A DNA stretch of 64,000 bases from Bradysia coprophila (GCF_014529535.1 NW_023503584.1:1092190-1156189), one strand, 5' to 3'. Shown: positions 37,958-49,521, counted from the stretch's first letter. Notes: generated by a model from the letters alone, not told the origin. Numbers and translations: made by a program.

Positions 37958-39127
37958 ACATAGCTAACGCCGACCCGTACGAAACACCTATTCGTGTCAA
38001 AAGCCTTTAAAATCACTTACATTATCCACTCTTTGCCTTGGTATCATATACAAATAAATTGCCGGAGGCAATATAGACAGCCCCGTACGAAGACAAATTT
38101 CATAAATTCCTATTTAAACAGCGATGTACCGCTATATTTAACTATATTTCACTATAAATAAACATTTCACAGAAAAATATGATATTATATAGCTCTATAT
38201 GCCTGTATATAGCTCAATATAGCTGTATATAGGTATTTATAGATGTCCATATATGGAATCCCTGAAACCCCACACACATAACAAATTATTTCCATGTTAA
38301 CAGAAACTCTCTAAGTACCATTTTTCCCAAGATATCACTTGATATCACTTTTATTAAAATCCAATATGGCCGCCGGCAGCCATTTTGTTAGGAGACCGGA
38401 AATAGTACCGATGCTTTACATTCGTTAATACCTTTCAAACAAAAAAAAATTCATGAAATTCGGTCAAAATTTACTCGAGATATTGTCAAAATACACCACG
38501 TTCACTGTACTTCCGAGTAGCCAGATAAGAGCTCACTTCAAGAGACCTAGCTCACGCTCCGGAGAACATAATTTCATGAACTTTTTTTTTCCTGATTGGT
38601 ACGGTCAATACCTATCTAATAAAGCTAAAACAGACGAAATATGTTCAAATGTGGCCGACCTACAAGCAAAAACTGCTTGCCGCCCTGTGCCTGTTTCACA
38701 CCAAGGGGTCTAACTCACGAGTCGGTCATCCGATTTCCATAAACTTTTTTTTTGTCGATCGGTATTGTAAGTACCTTTTATTTGACGTATCACTGACAAG
38801 TGTAGTGCTTAAATGTCTGGAGATATCGTCGAAAAACACTTAGGCACTTATTGGGCCCCAGCTCCGGAGAGGTCGATCCGAAATCACCCATCTTCGAACT
38901 TAGCCTGTCTTTTGACATTGCCAAACGAGGAAAAAAAGAATTTTTAAAATCGGATGCGTTTTACTCAAGTTAGAAAACCCACAGACAGACGGACGGACAT
39001 TTTTTTTCGCGGATTTGGCATCTCTATACAACCACAATAGGTTTCCCCTTACTCAGGGAGTCCAATTCGACGTGTTAGAAACGTATGCGTAAACCTATAA
39101 GACCCCAGTACTTCGTACGGGTCTAAA
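37958..39127 (-). repeat. 1.2 kb repeat with GACCCGTACG ends, copy 2 (inverted relative to copy 1)
   Basis: The sequence from ACATAGCTAACGCCGACCC to CCGTACTT...CGGGTCTAAA is the reverse complement of 7633-8875, with scattered substitutions and small indels. It includes the TATATAGC-rich part, the GCCGCCGGCAGCC block and the CAGACAGACGGACGGAC run. Copy 1 has about 60 extra bases near 8755-8815. Confidence 0.75.
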
Positions 39128-39417
39128 AATTCTCAACATTAGTGCCTGCTCTTAACTGTTATGCTCTGCTGAAAACCATCATTTGTTTGGAACTTTTTGT
39201 TTTGCCAAGTGTGCTGTTTGCATCTCTAAACTGAGGTGAGGGATTCAACCACACAAGGCAAAATACAAAGTCACAAACAATTACCAACCAAATGAGTTTT
39301 AACTCATTTTCCGGGGGCGCAGTGAGTAAAACAAAAACAAAGCACACTCCATACAGTCTCACATTCTCTTTATCACAACGTCTCAAAAGAATTGTTCACC
39401 GCGAGCCTTGTTAAAAC

Positions 39418-39606
39418 CAAGGTTCTGAAAGAACAGGTTAAGACACCCACGAAGGCGGGTGAAGAAAAAAAAGTTTTTATCAAGTTCACATTTCAAACAA
39501 TCTGTAATGAGTCTGTTCAATAAAAAGCATCTATTTGTCAAAATTTGTGTGTCACCGCCTTCGTGATCAACTCAGAGGTGTCTTAACCTGTTCTTTCAGA
39601 ACCTTG
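39418..39606. mobile_element. hAT-like MITE, CAAGGTTCTGAAAG family, intact copy
   Basis: Perfect terminal inverted repeats CAAGGTTCTGAAAGAACAGG and CCTGTTCTTTCAGAACCTTG extend inward through TTAAGACAC. A perfect 8-bp duplication GTTAAAAC flanks it at 39410-39417 and 39607-39614. Both the duplication length and the CA..GG tip fit hAT elements. It is the uninterrupted counterpart of 2636-3009. Confidence 0.92.
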
Positions 39607-39782
39607 GTTAAAACAAGTTAAAGTCATGTGTGAAATCAATCTTCAAAGTTTCATTTCGTTTGGTTTATACCTCGATATTGACGAAACAATTTAAAATTGA
39701 ACAGTTCAACAGTACATTGCTATAAATTCAAGGACGAAACATCTAGAATAAATCAGAATGTTAAAAGAAAAGAATTTGGTAC

Positions 39783-39855
39783 AGGCGGAGAATCGAACCA
39801 CCGTACAAACACAGTTTTCGCTATCTAGGTGACTGCTCTAACCATTGTACCTTCT
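39783..39855 (-). tRNA. tRNA-like sequence, probable pseudogene or SINE head
   Basis: The reverse complement reads AATGGTTAGAGCAGTCACC, then TAGATAGCGAAAACTGTG, then GGTGGTTCGATTCTCCGCC. The B-box word GGTTCGATTC is intact and the A-box half TGGTTAGAGC is present. Its 5' acceptor side is not recognisable as a full stem, so a functional tRNA is unlikely. Confidence 0.5.
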
Positions 39856-39947
39856 CAATGCACATTCAATGAATGTACTTGTGTAGAAGAGGTATAAAAT
39901 AAATCGTAACGTAAAATGTATGTAGAAAAATGAATGTGAATTGAGAA

Positions 39948-40029
39948 GTTATGGATAGCTCAATGGTTAGAGCAGTCGCCTAGATAGCGAAAACTGTGCT
40001 TGTGCGGTGGTTCGATTCCCCGCCATAAC
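39948..40029 (+). tRNA. tRNA-like sequence with A and B boxes, serine-like anticodon loop
   Basis: GTTATGG at the 5' end pairs with CCATAAC at the 3' end. TAGCTCAATGGTTAGAGCA is a good A box and GGTTCGATTCC a good B box. The anticodon loop would be CTAGATA, giving anticodon AGA (Ser), and the 82-nt length and long variable region fit a class II tRNA. There is one extra base between acceptor stem and D arm, and the T stem has mismatches. Together with the inverted copy nearby, this points to a tRNA-derived repeat with an intact pol III promoter and not a working tRNA. Confidence 0.5.
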
Positions 40030-40217
40030 AAAATTTTTCTTTTCAAATTCTGATTTATTCCAGATGCTTCGTCCTTGAATTTGTTAAATTTGAAGTTACC
40101 AGCTTCACAACGGTCGTAAAAGATCGAACTAAATCGTTCCAAAGTTAATTTAAGTTCATTACTATACTCATCGTGATACGAAATATCAAATTAATTCCCG
40201 ATTGTAGTCTACTATTA

Positions 40218-40328
40218 CATGACTAGGGATAAAAAGATGAAAAGTAGAGTTTTCGTGTGAATTTTGTTGATCCGATGTCAATAAACACACGAAAACGAGA
40301 CTTTTCATTTTTATCCCGAGTTATGTAA
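40218..40328. mobile_element. Hairpin MITE (ACTAGGGATAAAAAGATG family), solo copy
   Basis: GACTAGGGATAAAAAGATGA on the left is inverted relative to CATTTTTATCCCGAGTTATG on the right, with GTTTTCGTGTG/CACACGAAAAC inside. The same element occurs twice within the large palindrome, at 44451-44570 and 46415-46532. Confidence 0.75.
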
Positions 40329-41165
40329 TGGATTTTACATGCTGAGGGCGTCGAAAGTAGTGCTTGATACATGAAAAGTACGGTTTTCGACGCATAGCAT
40401 ATAATAGTAGATTACATAATTGTGCGGAAAAAAATCGTTGTTTTGAAGAGTGTGGAATGCTGAATTTCTTCATTCGCCAAAAACGTACTGTAAAGGTCGA
40501 TTTTCGAAAAAGAAAATTTGTTCCACAACATTTCAATGCCAATTTTATGTATGATTATGTAAGCTCGATAAACGTAAATCGATAGGATTAACACAAGGTT
40601 CCCGACTATTAATTCCGACGCCGATTTGAAAGATTTTTTAAATTTAAGGACGTCTCGACTAATTACAAAATGCGTAAGACTTTAATAGGCAGGGAGGGCA
40701 GTACTATTATATTAATTTTATGAAAGGTTAGATGGGTTTAAACGCCTTACAGAATCGATTCTGATACACCCGATTTCAAAGAAGCAACTGGTACATTGCC
40801 CTATCACCGCTTCAGTCAGTACGAGCCTGGCTGTAGGTTAGAGTTCAAATGATAATTTTGATTGTGACGTGATAGTTAACACGAGTTTCTTGTTTTTCTG
40901 CTGTTTCTTAGTGTTCAGTGTAATAATGGCAAGTATCAAGAGTAGTCGTTTGAAAATTTAATTGAATTTTGCCCAAGAATCTACAGTTAATGAAGCCGAA
41001 TTTGTGTTAACTCAAGCCCCTATAAAGACGTATAAAAATGTGTTTTGCACGAGTATGACCTGCAGATAAGTAAAGTTAGACACAAATTTGGTTGACATAT
41101 TTACTGTGTTGATTCTAAATTCTGATTTCAAGTTCACCTACTCCAGTGCCACGAGCCCTAAAAAA

Positions 41166-44004
41166 ATGGCGAATCTTGGGATAACCCAACGCTATCCAGA
41201 AATAAACTTACTTTGCTTAGCTTTGTTAATAATCATCACTGGCAGAATCAACATTACTCAAGGGAATGCCATCGAATGTGGAACGGTAAATTTATATCGT
41301 GAACTCATCTTAGGTGGAAGTGAAGTGCTTAGAGATGAGTGGCCGTTCATTGCGGCGCTGTATTATTCTACATCATTAAAATACTTCTGTGGCGGTACAA
41401 TAATATCCAATAAACATGTGCTCACAGGTAGTGATTCACCCCAGCAAACATTAGTTCATAAAAATGAAGGCGGAAAATGATTCACAAAATCGCATATTTC
41501 AGCCGCCCATTGTATCCAGGGAAAGTTTTCAAATGTTATTCTTTCACCTGATGAGATAACTATACGTCTTGGAGCTTACAATCTTACAGCGGTAAATGAG
41601 TCTGGAGTCGTTAACAGAAATGTTACTCAGATTCATATGCATCCTGATTGGAGCGTACTCGAAGAAAAATATGACGCAGACATTGCAATTTTAGTTCTCA
41701 ATGAAAATGTTACGTTTTCAAGTAACATTCGTCCAGTTTGCTTACCTACGGACGATGTTAATATTGAGGAAGTTAAAGGAATGGTTGTCGGCTGGGGTGT
41801 AACGGAAAATGGAACTGCTGAAGGAATTCCAAGACAAACCGAAACGATGGCGTTGAATGATTCGTACTGTTACAGAACGGATAATGTTATTGCAAGGTAC
41901 CTCAAATATATTCACACCCATACTACCACTCTATTCAGTCTTATCATACCATCGCCATTTCGAATCTTTTTTGAGGTACTCTTCGGAACGTTCGTTTTGC
42001 GGGGTGGGTAACGGAACTCCCAACAAAGGAGACTCTGGCGACGGGTATTTTGTGGTTATTGGCTCCGCCTGGGTTCAATATGGCACTGTATCAGTGGTTC
42101 GCACGAACGCCACTGGACATGTGGTTGTAGGCTCATTCGCCATCTACATGAAAATAACGTCCTTAAAACACTGGATAGCCGACACAGTTAGACAATCCGG
42201 AAGTTCAGTAAGCGAAGCAACAATTAAAATTAATCTGCACTGTAGCTATGGGTACGATGGTGATGGGATTTATGGTTGCTGGCTGCTCGATTTGAACATT
42301 CGAAAACCGAATTTTGTGGTAAATTCAGTCACTGGTTCTCATATGCTTCAAAGGGAGGATAAGGATGTTGAGCTGATTGCATTTGTGGGTGGTGTAATGC
42401 ATTTTCTTCCTGATAACGTTGGTAATATTTTCAAAAACTTAAAGTACCTGGGAGTAGGAAAGCCTAGTTCAGTGTCTATTGATACCGAGCGCATTTTTCG
42501 GTCAAATTTTCAGAACTTAGAGCACTTGGAAGAAATTATATTGATGAATAATGCAATTGAGGAATTAGATGCAGATTCTCTATGGGATCTGCCGAATTTG
42601 CAATCATTTCAACTGAAAAAGAATAAACTGAAATTACTTCATGCGTCCACATTTAGCAGAAATTCCAAACTGACGACAGTGTTCGTTTTGTCGAATGTCT
42701 TAAAAGCGCTGCCTCAGAATTTATTCGAAAATAATCCTTTGCTCGAAGTTGTGGCCTTTGATGGAAATTCAATTGAGACGATAGCCGATGGAATTTTTGA
42801 TACGAATATCAACCTGAAAACAGTTTCGATTAAAGGAAATCGCTTGGAATCGCTCGGCAGTAATTTATTTCCATTTAACTCAGAATTGGAATCCATTGAT
42901 TTCTCTAACAATGCTCTCAAGACCATTGACGAACAAATTTTTAAAACAAATTCCAAACTTATAAAACTTGCCATCGCATCAAATGAGTTGGAATATATAC
43001 CCCCACTGCTATTGCAGAACAAGACGCTGATGAAGGAAATCAATTTCAAGAAAAATTTATTAAAATCAATAGACGAACGATTGTTCGAAACCAACATTAG
43101 GATTAGTGAGATCTATCTCTGGTCGAATCAGCTGAAAACTCTGCCCAGAAATTTATTCCACAACAATTTAGTACTGGAAGTGGTCGATCTTGGTAAGAAT
43201 TTCATTAGGACGATAGATGAGACTCTCTTCGAAACCAACGTTTTACTTCGAAAAATCTCTTTAGAGTCCAATCGCTTAAATGAATTGCCCAGACACTTGT
43301 TCAAACATAATTCATTGCTCGAATTTCTAAATGTTCGAAGCAATTTCTTGGCGACAGTAAACGTAAACACGTTTGAATCGAATGGAAGGCTTAGGGAAGT
43401 CTATTTCGAAGGAAATTATCTCACATTCTTACCCACGGAATTATTCAAAAATAATTTACTGCTTCGGATCGTTGATTTGGGAAATAATTCATTGGAAGCA
43501 ATAGACGAGCGACTTTTCGAAGTGAACCTTAATATCCGTCAAATCTTTCTCTCGGACAATATATTGGACACCCTACCGACAAATCTGTTTCGAAATAATT
43601 CGTTACTGGAAATCGTTGATCTGTCCAAAAATTTCTTTGAAACAATCGACGAAAATATTTTCCGTACAAATTCAAGACTCACGAAAATTTCTTTCGAAGG
43701 AAACCAATTGCAATCGCTGCCGAGAAACTTATTCCAAGGCAACGATTTGTTGCAACACATCGACTTCCGTGGCAATTCCTTGAAGGTTATTGGAATTGAT
43801 TTCACTGAATATAAGAGAGCTTTTTACATTAATCTGTACAAAAATGTTTGCGTAGACGCCGTGTTTTTCAATGTTGACGGCCCTTCAACTGAGACAATTC
43901 GCAATAAGTTTAAAAATCTAACAGAATTTCAGGACCTACTCATAGCTAACTGTTCTTATCCTCCTATTAATCCTCCATCATCTCGCATCATTTCGGTAGA
44001 ATAA
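41166..44004 (+). CDS. Secreted trypsin-like domain fused to a leucine-rich repeat array
   Basis: Exons 41166-41427, 41503-41896 and 41976-44004 join in frame at GT-AG sites to 894 residues. The ATG at 41166 has an AAAAAATGG context and precedes a hydrophobic signal segment (residues 13-26). The S1 domain spans about 37-290. His90 lies in TAAHC, Asp147 in DADIAIL and Ser239 in GDSGDG, so the triad is present. GGSE-DEWPF, CGG and RPVCLP are also family-like. Position 197 is Asp instead of Gly, the 191-220 Cys pair is absent, WG at 215-216 is VV, and no basic residue directly precedes ILGG. Residues about 303-345 form a Cys-containing cap (HCSYGYDGDGIYGC). About 395-830 are LRRs of 24 residues in alternating pairs. 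No membrane anchor follows. A role in recognition coupled to proteolysis or decoy function is inference. AATAAA occurs at about 44021. Confidence 0.88.
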
Positions 44005-44450
44005 GCTGCTTTTGTTGATGGAATAAAAATGTTGGTATACAAAGCATCAATAAAGTTGTCAATACAGTTACCCAATTATATTATGACTACGGTTGTGGGA
44101 TTCATTCCTTTTACATCCTACACACTTCCCACATTCAATTGAACCAACGAATTCAATTTCATTTTTGATTTTGTCGATTGGCACCATTGACAGACAAGTG
44201 GTTAGTTCTCATTATCTGCTTGTGGTGGCACCACATACTTTGCGTGTCCAAGCAGTTAAAGAAGTACTAGGTAGCGTCAATCAAAATTCTGAAAGAACAG
44301 TTTAGATCACATCTGATTTGATCGCAAAGGCAGTAAGCAATTTAGAAGGGTTTTTTTGTGCATTATATGTATTTTACATGCTACATGCGTCGAAAACGGT
44401 ACTTTTCATGTTTCACGCACTAATTTCGACTTCCAAAGCATGCAAAAACC

Positions 44451-44570
44451 ACTCGGGATAAAAAGATGAAATGTCTCGTTTTCGCGTGTTTATTGACCTC
44501 GGCTACGCCTCGGATCAACAAAATTCACACGAAAACTCTACTTTTCATCTTTTTATCCCTAGTCATGTAA
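44451..44570. mobile_element. ACTAGGGATAAAAAGATG MITE within the left palindrome arm
   Basis: ACTCGGGATAAAAAGATGAA and CATCTTTTTATCCCTAGTCA are inverted ends around CTCGGCTACGCCTCGGATCA. It is homologous to 40218-40328. Confidence 0.75.
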
Positions 44571-46414
44571 AATACTAATGCTTTTCTGATCTTTCAAACG
44601 TGAGAAGCAAGTTCGTGTGAAATGGGAGAAATGTAAAACGCTAATGAAATACATGTATAGAATGAATGGAATGAATTGGATGAAAAAAACCAACAAAACC
44701 GTTAAAGACGTGTGTTAATTGTTGCGTTTAAATTGGACAAAATAGCAAAATTCTAATCATAAGATGTTATGCAACAAAATGACGATCGGCTGTACCTCCA
44801 CCGTTTTTGATATCCGCCTTCTTGGTACATGACATATGCAAGATTCTTTTCATAACATTTTCATTGTCCATTTGTCAACAGATTGCGAAGTGACATTTCA
44901 GTTATTTTTAAGCTTTTCGTGATATCGCAAAAACTGCAGGTTATTTCATTATCTTTGGGAACACGGGTTCTCCAATTCAAATGAGTGATAGATCGTTGGA
45001 TTCATCTTTGAATTCTAGAGAAGTCACATCTTTAATTTTTTCGATTAATTTTGTTTGTTTTCGGTGCAAAGTGTTCAAAAGTGAAGGCTTGTCAGAGGGT
45101 CCCGTGAACAGTTTTTCAGCAATAACTCAAGAAATAATTATTTAAAATCATTGGTATGCTGTACTAATGTCGGTCTTGGGAAGACGTGCTACAGGTGGAG
45201 TGTATGCACTGGTTGGTGCAAGTACACCTCCACAAGATTTATGACCAAAAATATAGTGTTCGTCTTCTCTGCAAAATTGATGTTTCACGGGACTGACTGT
45301 GTAGTGTTCTAGCCTGCCTCACCCACTATCGTTTCACATATATAAGATCCCAGGTCTTCTGTGTGGCAAGCCTACAGAAACTGCAAGTCTTCGGAAAAAG
45401 GAAAAAAGTAGATAAAAATGACTGCACTTCCAGACGCTGTTTCAGTAGCAGAGCCCCTAGAAAGAAAGTTAAAATTTTCAACTTTACAGTAACCTTTTTC
45501 CGAAGACTTATTGGTTTTGTAGGCTTGCAACACAGAAGTACTGGGATCTTATATATCTGGAACAATAGTGGGTGAGGCAAGCTACAACACTATACAGTCA
45601 GTCCCTTGGAACATCAATTTTGCAGAGAAGGTGGACTCTCTGAACACTATATATTTGGTGAGCAGTCTTTTTTTTCGCTTGTCAATAAAAAGAAATAAAA
45701 CGGTAAAACGTTATTAGGTCCAAAAAATGTTTTTGTCATAACTTTTGTGGAGGTATACTTGCACCAACCAGTGCATACACTCCACCTGTAGTACGTCTTT
45801 CCAAGACCGACATTAGTACAGCATAACAATGATTTTAAATAATTATTTCTTGAGTTACTTATTGCTGAAAAACTGTTCACGAGACCCCCTGACAAGCCTT
45901 CACTCTTTAACACTTTGCACCGAAAACAAACAAAAATAATCGAAAAAATTAAAGATGTGACTTCTCTAGAATTCAAAGATGAATCCAACGATCTATCACT
46001 CATTTGAATTGGAGAACCCGTGTTCCCAAAGATAATGAAATAACCTGCAGTTTTTGCGATATCACGAAAAGCTTAAAAATAACTGAAATGTCACTTCGCA
46101 ATCTGTTGACAAATGAACAATGAAAATGTTATGAAAAGAATCTTGCATATGTCATGTACCAAGAAGGCGGATATCAAAAACGGTGGAGGTACAGCCGATC
46201 GTCATTTTGTTGCACAACATCTTATGATTAGAATTTTGCTATTTTGTCCAATTTAAACTCAACAATTAACACACGTCTTTAACGGTTTTGTTGGTTTTCT
46301 TCATGTAATTCGTTCCATTCATACTACATATATTTCATTAGCGTTTTACATTTCTCCCATTTCACACGAATTTCCTTCTCATGTTTGAAAGATCAGAAAA
46401 GCATTAGTATTTTA

Positions 46415-46532
46415 CATGACTAGGGATAAAAAGATGAAAAGTAAAGTTTTCGTGTGAATTTTGTTGATCCGAGGCGTAGCCTAGGTTAATAAACACGCGA
46501 AAACGAGACATCTCATCTTTTTATCCCGAGTG
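46415..46532. mobile_element. ACTAGGGATAAAAAGATG MITE within the right palindrome arm
   Basis: Mirror image of the copy at 44451-44570, at the position expected from the palindrome. It differs at a few bases, including the middle (GAGGCGTAGCCTAGGTTAAT). Confidence 0.75.
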
Positions 46533-47455
46533 GTTTTTGCATGCTTTGGAAGTCGAAATTAGTGCGTGAAACATGAAAAGTACCGTTTTCGACGCATGTA
46601 GCATGTAAGATACATATAATGCACAAAAAAAAACCTTCTAAATTGCTTACTGCCTTTGCGATCAAATCAGATTTGATCTAAACTGTTCTTTCAGAATTTT
46701 GATTGACGCTACCTTGTACTTCTTTAACTGCTTGGACACGCAAAGTATATGGTGCCACCACAAGCAGATAATGAGAACTAACCACTTGTATGTCAATGGT
46801 GCCAATCGACAAAATCAAGAATGAAATTGAATTCGTTGGTTCAATTGAATGTGGGAAGTGTGTAGGATGTAAAAGGAATGAATCCTACAATCCCATAGTC
46901 ATAATATAATTGAGTACCTGTAGCATTGCCTCAAAATTAATGTGGAATCTCGAGCATGATGGTTGCCAAGAACAACCGAAGTCTTAACTTTGTACAACTA
47001 GACTTCACCTCGTTCACTTATTCACTTCACTTATTACAAAATGTATACTGTTCCACCAATGACAACTATGACTTAGTGAAGAAAACTTATTCAGCCATGC
47101 CAATAACTGAATTTTTGATTCGTTGGTTCAGATTTGAACTCTTGTTTTACATTTTAAGGAACGCTTCCTGGTTCTTTGGAATATAATTTCATCACGAAGA
47201 TCGGTGCATTTTTGTTCTGTTAGCACTAAAGAATGAAATTACGAGATGGTATTCGGAGATGTGTGGTCCAAAAAATCAGGGAAAAGGCTGGAGCTAGAAC
47301 AAATTCCGCCTACATTCCATCTATTTATGCGGACGCAACAAGTGTGAGCCCCTTTAGCAAACAGATGATCACATTTGAGCTTCGGTTATTTGAATTTCTG
47401 AATTAGTGTCGCGCTTTCCTTTGTATCACAGAACAACCGCTTATGATTTACAGTG

Positions 47456-47730
47456 GACGTCAGTGAAATTTAGACATGCATTTGCTCCAACTATAACGAA
47501 ACATGGAACGTTTTTTCAACTCATTAAACACTCAGTGGATGTCAGTGAAAATTAGGCATGATTTTGCTTCAGCTGTTTTTCATACAAAAAAATGCTTATA
47601 ATGGTGAAATACTTACGCCCACGCGCGGAGTAGTATAAAAGCATATAAAGAAGCAGTTTTGGTTGTATGAGTGGGAAAATTGAAAAATAGCTGAAGCAAA
47701 TTTATGTCTCAATTTCTCTGACGTTCCCTG
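47456..47730. mobile_element. Inverted-repeat element related to 4046-4207
   Basis: GTGGACGTCAGTGAAATTTA near 47451 and its partial repeat GTGGATGTCAGTGAAAATTA near 47533 are inverted relative to AATTTCTCTGACGTTCCCTG near 47712. The direct repetition at the left end suggests a second insertion or internal duplication. Confidence 0.5.
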
Positions 47731-48636
47731 TATGTTTAGTGAATTGAAAATATAATCTCTAACACACAGACTTATCGAATCGAAGAAGCGAGTGAGACAT
47801 AAAGTGTTGACGAATAAAATTCCGCTCGGGTTTAATTTCATATTTTAAATTTATTTTCTCTTTTTTTTTAATCTTTATTAAATTGTATTAAATTGCACCT
47901 TATACATTAACTATTTACTTTTAATTGTAACCATAATTTCCAGCTAAAAATGTAATATATTCGCCATGCTTTCATTTCTTTCTTTTTTTATTCTGAATTA
48001 ATTTAATTTTCATTTCTCATTTTCTTTTTATATTATAATTAGGATCAGTTAGGATCAACGGGTTTCTTCATAAATATAAATTATCAAGTCAAAATTATCT
48101 CTTTGCAACAAAATATCTTAAGTTTAAAATCAAATTACGCTCATCCAACTATAAATATACTGCGAGATGATTTTGCCAAATATTATATACCATTCTTCAG
48201 GCTACGCCGAGGAGAGCCATGTAAAGTTAACGAAAATGGCTATTTTGCTAACTAGTTAGCAAATGGGATTGTTTTGCGCAATAGATGTGATATTACCGAT
48301 ACGAGCCGATGACGAGTTCGGAAACACATTGTATGCACAAAACCTTCATTTACTAACGTGTTAGCGACAAGATTTTATGTACAGCAGTGGGATTCTCTTT
48401 TTTTACGCACTAGTGCGTGAATGTGTATAATGAAAATCCATTTGCGCACAACTTTGATCCCACTGGTGTACATAAATTTCTTTTGTTTTCAGCTCTTTTC
48501 GCATTGTCATAAAATGTCAAACAATCTGCAATTTGCTGCTAAATTTTCTCTATTGAAATGAATCAATCAAAAAGAGCCAAAATCAAAGGAAATTGTTCGG
48601 TAACTTAACATTGCTAGTAAATCAATAGCTACTATA

Positions 48637-48766
48637 GCTACACATACCAACGCGAAAGAGACCTAATTCAAATTTTTCTTCTGTTATATTCTCTCATTTG
48701 ACAAAAGAACAAAAGAAAAAATTGAATTAGGTCTCGTTCGCGTTGCTATGTGTAGCCAGGATTAGC
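48637..48766. mobile_element. 130-bp hairpin MITE
   Basis: GCTACACATACCAACGCGAA with GAGACCTAATTCAA pairs with TTGAATTAGGTCTCGTTCGC and GTTGCTATGTGTAGC. The middle, rich in TTCTTCTG and CAAAAGAA, is also partly self-complementary. Confidence 0.75.
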
Positions 48767-49521
48767 TTTTCATTGTAAAATTTGCTAAAACTTTCCGAAA
48801 AAGTTTTGAGTAATTTTTGGTAAGTTTCGGCAAATCATTTTTAGAATGAAAATTGAACACCAACCGACGATTTAATTCAAAATCAGCTAAATCAGACCGT
48901 TTGGATTTTTTATAAAAAAAAGATGAATGACACATGTTTCTGACCCAGCCATTCATCAATCAGTAAAGTCATGATGGCTCTTTTTTGTAAACGCAACATA
49001 ATCTACGTTTGCACAAGAATGAGCCATGATAGCTTCATGGTAAAAAATCGATTTGAAGAATGTCTCTGGTCACTAAGAACCTTTCCTTTATTTTTTGTAT
49101 GAAATTTTAAGACATCCCCATTCAAAGTCGAATGTCCCTGTCCGAAGTTTAGAGTCAACATCAGAGTGCATTTCAGAAAAGTATAAGCAATTCGAATCAA
49201 AATACTCTCTCTGCAACTTATATTTATAATTCGATGAGTGTCACCATACATTATGCAAACAGTTTTCTTAATTCCTTAGTTTTCATTTCATTGTTTTTAT
49301 TATTTTTAAAATAATTAATAAAAATTGCAAATTATAATTCTATGTGTTGTGTTCCAAATTACCTGTTTATCACTAATAAAATCAGTTCTTTCGGTTTTAA
49401 TGTTTATCAATATTTACGCCGTTTAGTTTATATTTTTTCAATGAATTCGATTAATTAATTAATTTTTATGTACACAATTTTATATCAAGAATGTTAACTG
49501 TAAAAATAGTTTATCAGAAAC

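Larger units (their letters stand above)
39723..40082. repeat. Inverted pair of tRNA-derived repeats (SINE-like foldback)
   Basis: The arm 39723-39868 (TTCAAGGACGAAACATC ...) is matched in reverse complement by 39930-40082 (... GATGCTTCGTCCTTGAA), with a spacer of about 60 nt. Each arm contains one tRNA-like sequence and the same flanking segment, including CAGAATnTTnAAAAGAAAAnAATTT-type sequence. This suggests two SINE-like insertions facing each other or one palindromic unit. Confidence 0.7.
36615..41165. other. Intergenic spacer between the homeobox and protease-LRR genes (divergent)
   Basis: Upstream regions of both genes lie here. Contents are the second copy of the 1.2 kb repeat (37958-39127), a hAT-like MITE (39418-39606), an inverted pair of tRNA-like sequences (39723-40082) and a hairpin MITE (40218-40328). 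36615-37957 and 40330-41165 hold only short unsupported ORFs. Confidence 0.6.
44063..46923. repeat. 2.86 kb near-perfect palindrome (long foldback element)
   Basis: The left arm (from about 44063, ACAGTTACCCAATTATATTA) and right arm (to about 46923, TAATATAATTGAGTACCTGT) are reverse complements over about 1.35 kb each, with only scattered substitutions and small indels. The arms meet at GTCTTCGGAAAAAGG (about 45388-45402) and CCTTTTTCCGAAGAC (about 45493-45507), leaving a spacer of about 90 nt. Sampled matches are TTGGATTCATCTTTGAATTC at 44997 against GAATTCAAAGATGAATCCAA ending near 45988, and the AAACCGTTAAAGACGTGTG segment. No transposase-like ORF is visible. Both arms contain the same nested MITEs, so the palindrome formed after those insertions. 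It starts about 60 bp downstream of the protease-LRR stop codon. Confidence 0.9.

Noticed and set aside
45326..46003. ORFs of 80-118 codons in the centre and right arm of the large palindrome
   Set aside because: They do not resemble a transposase, and the mirror arm carries disrupted versions. They are best explained as chance ORFs in repeat DNA.
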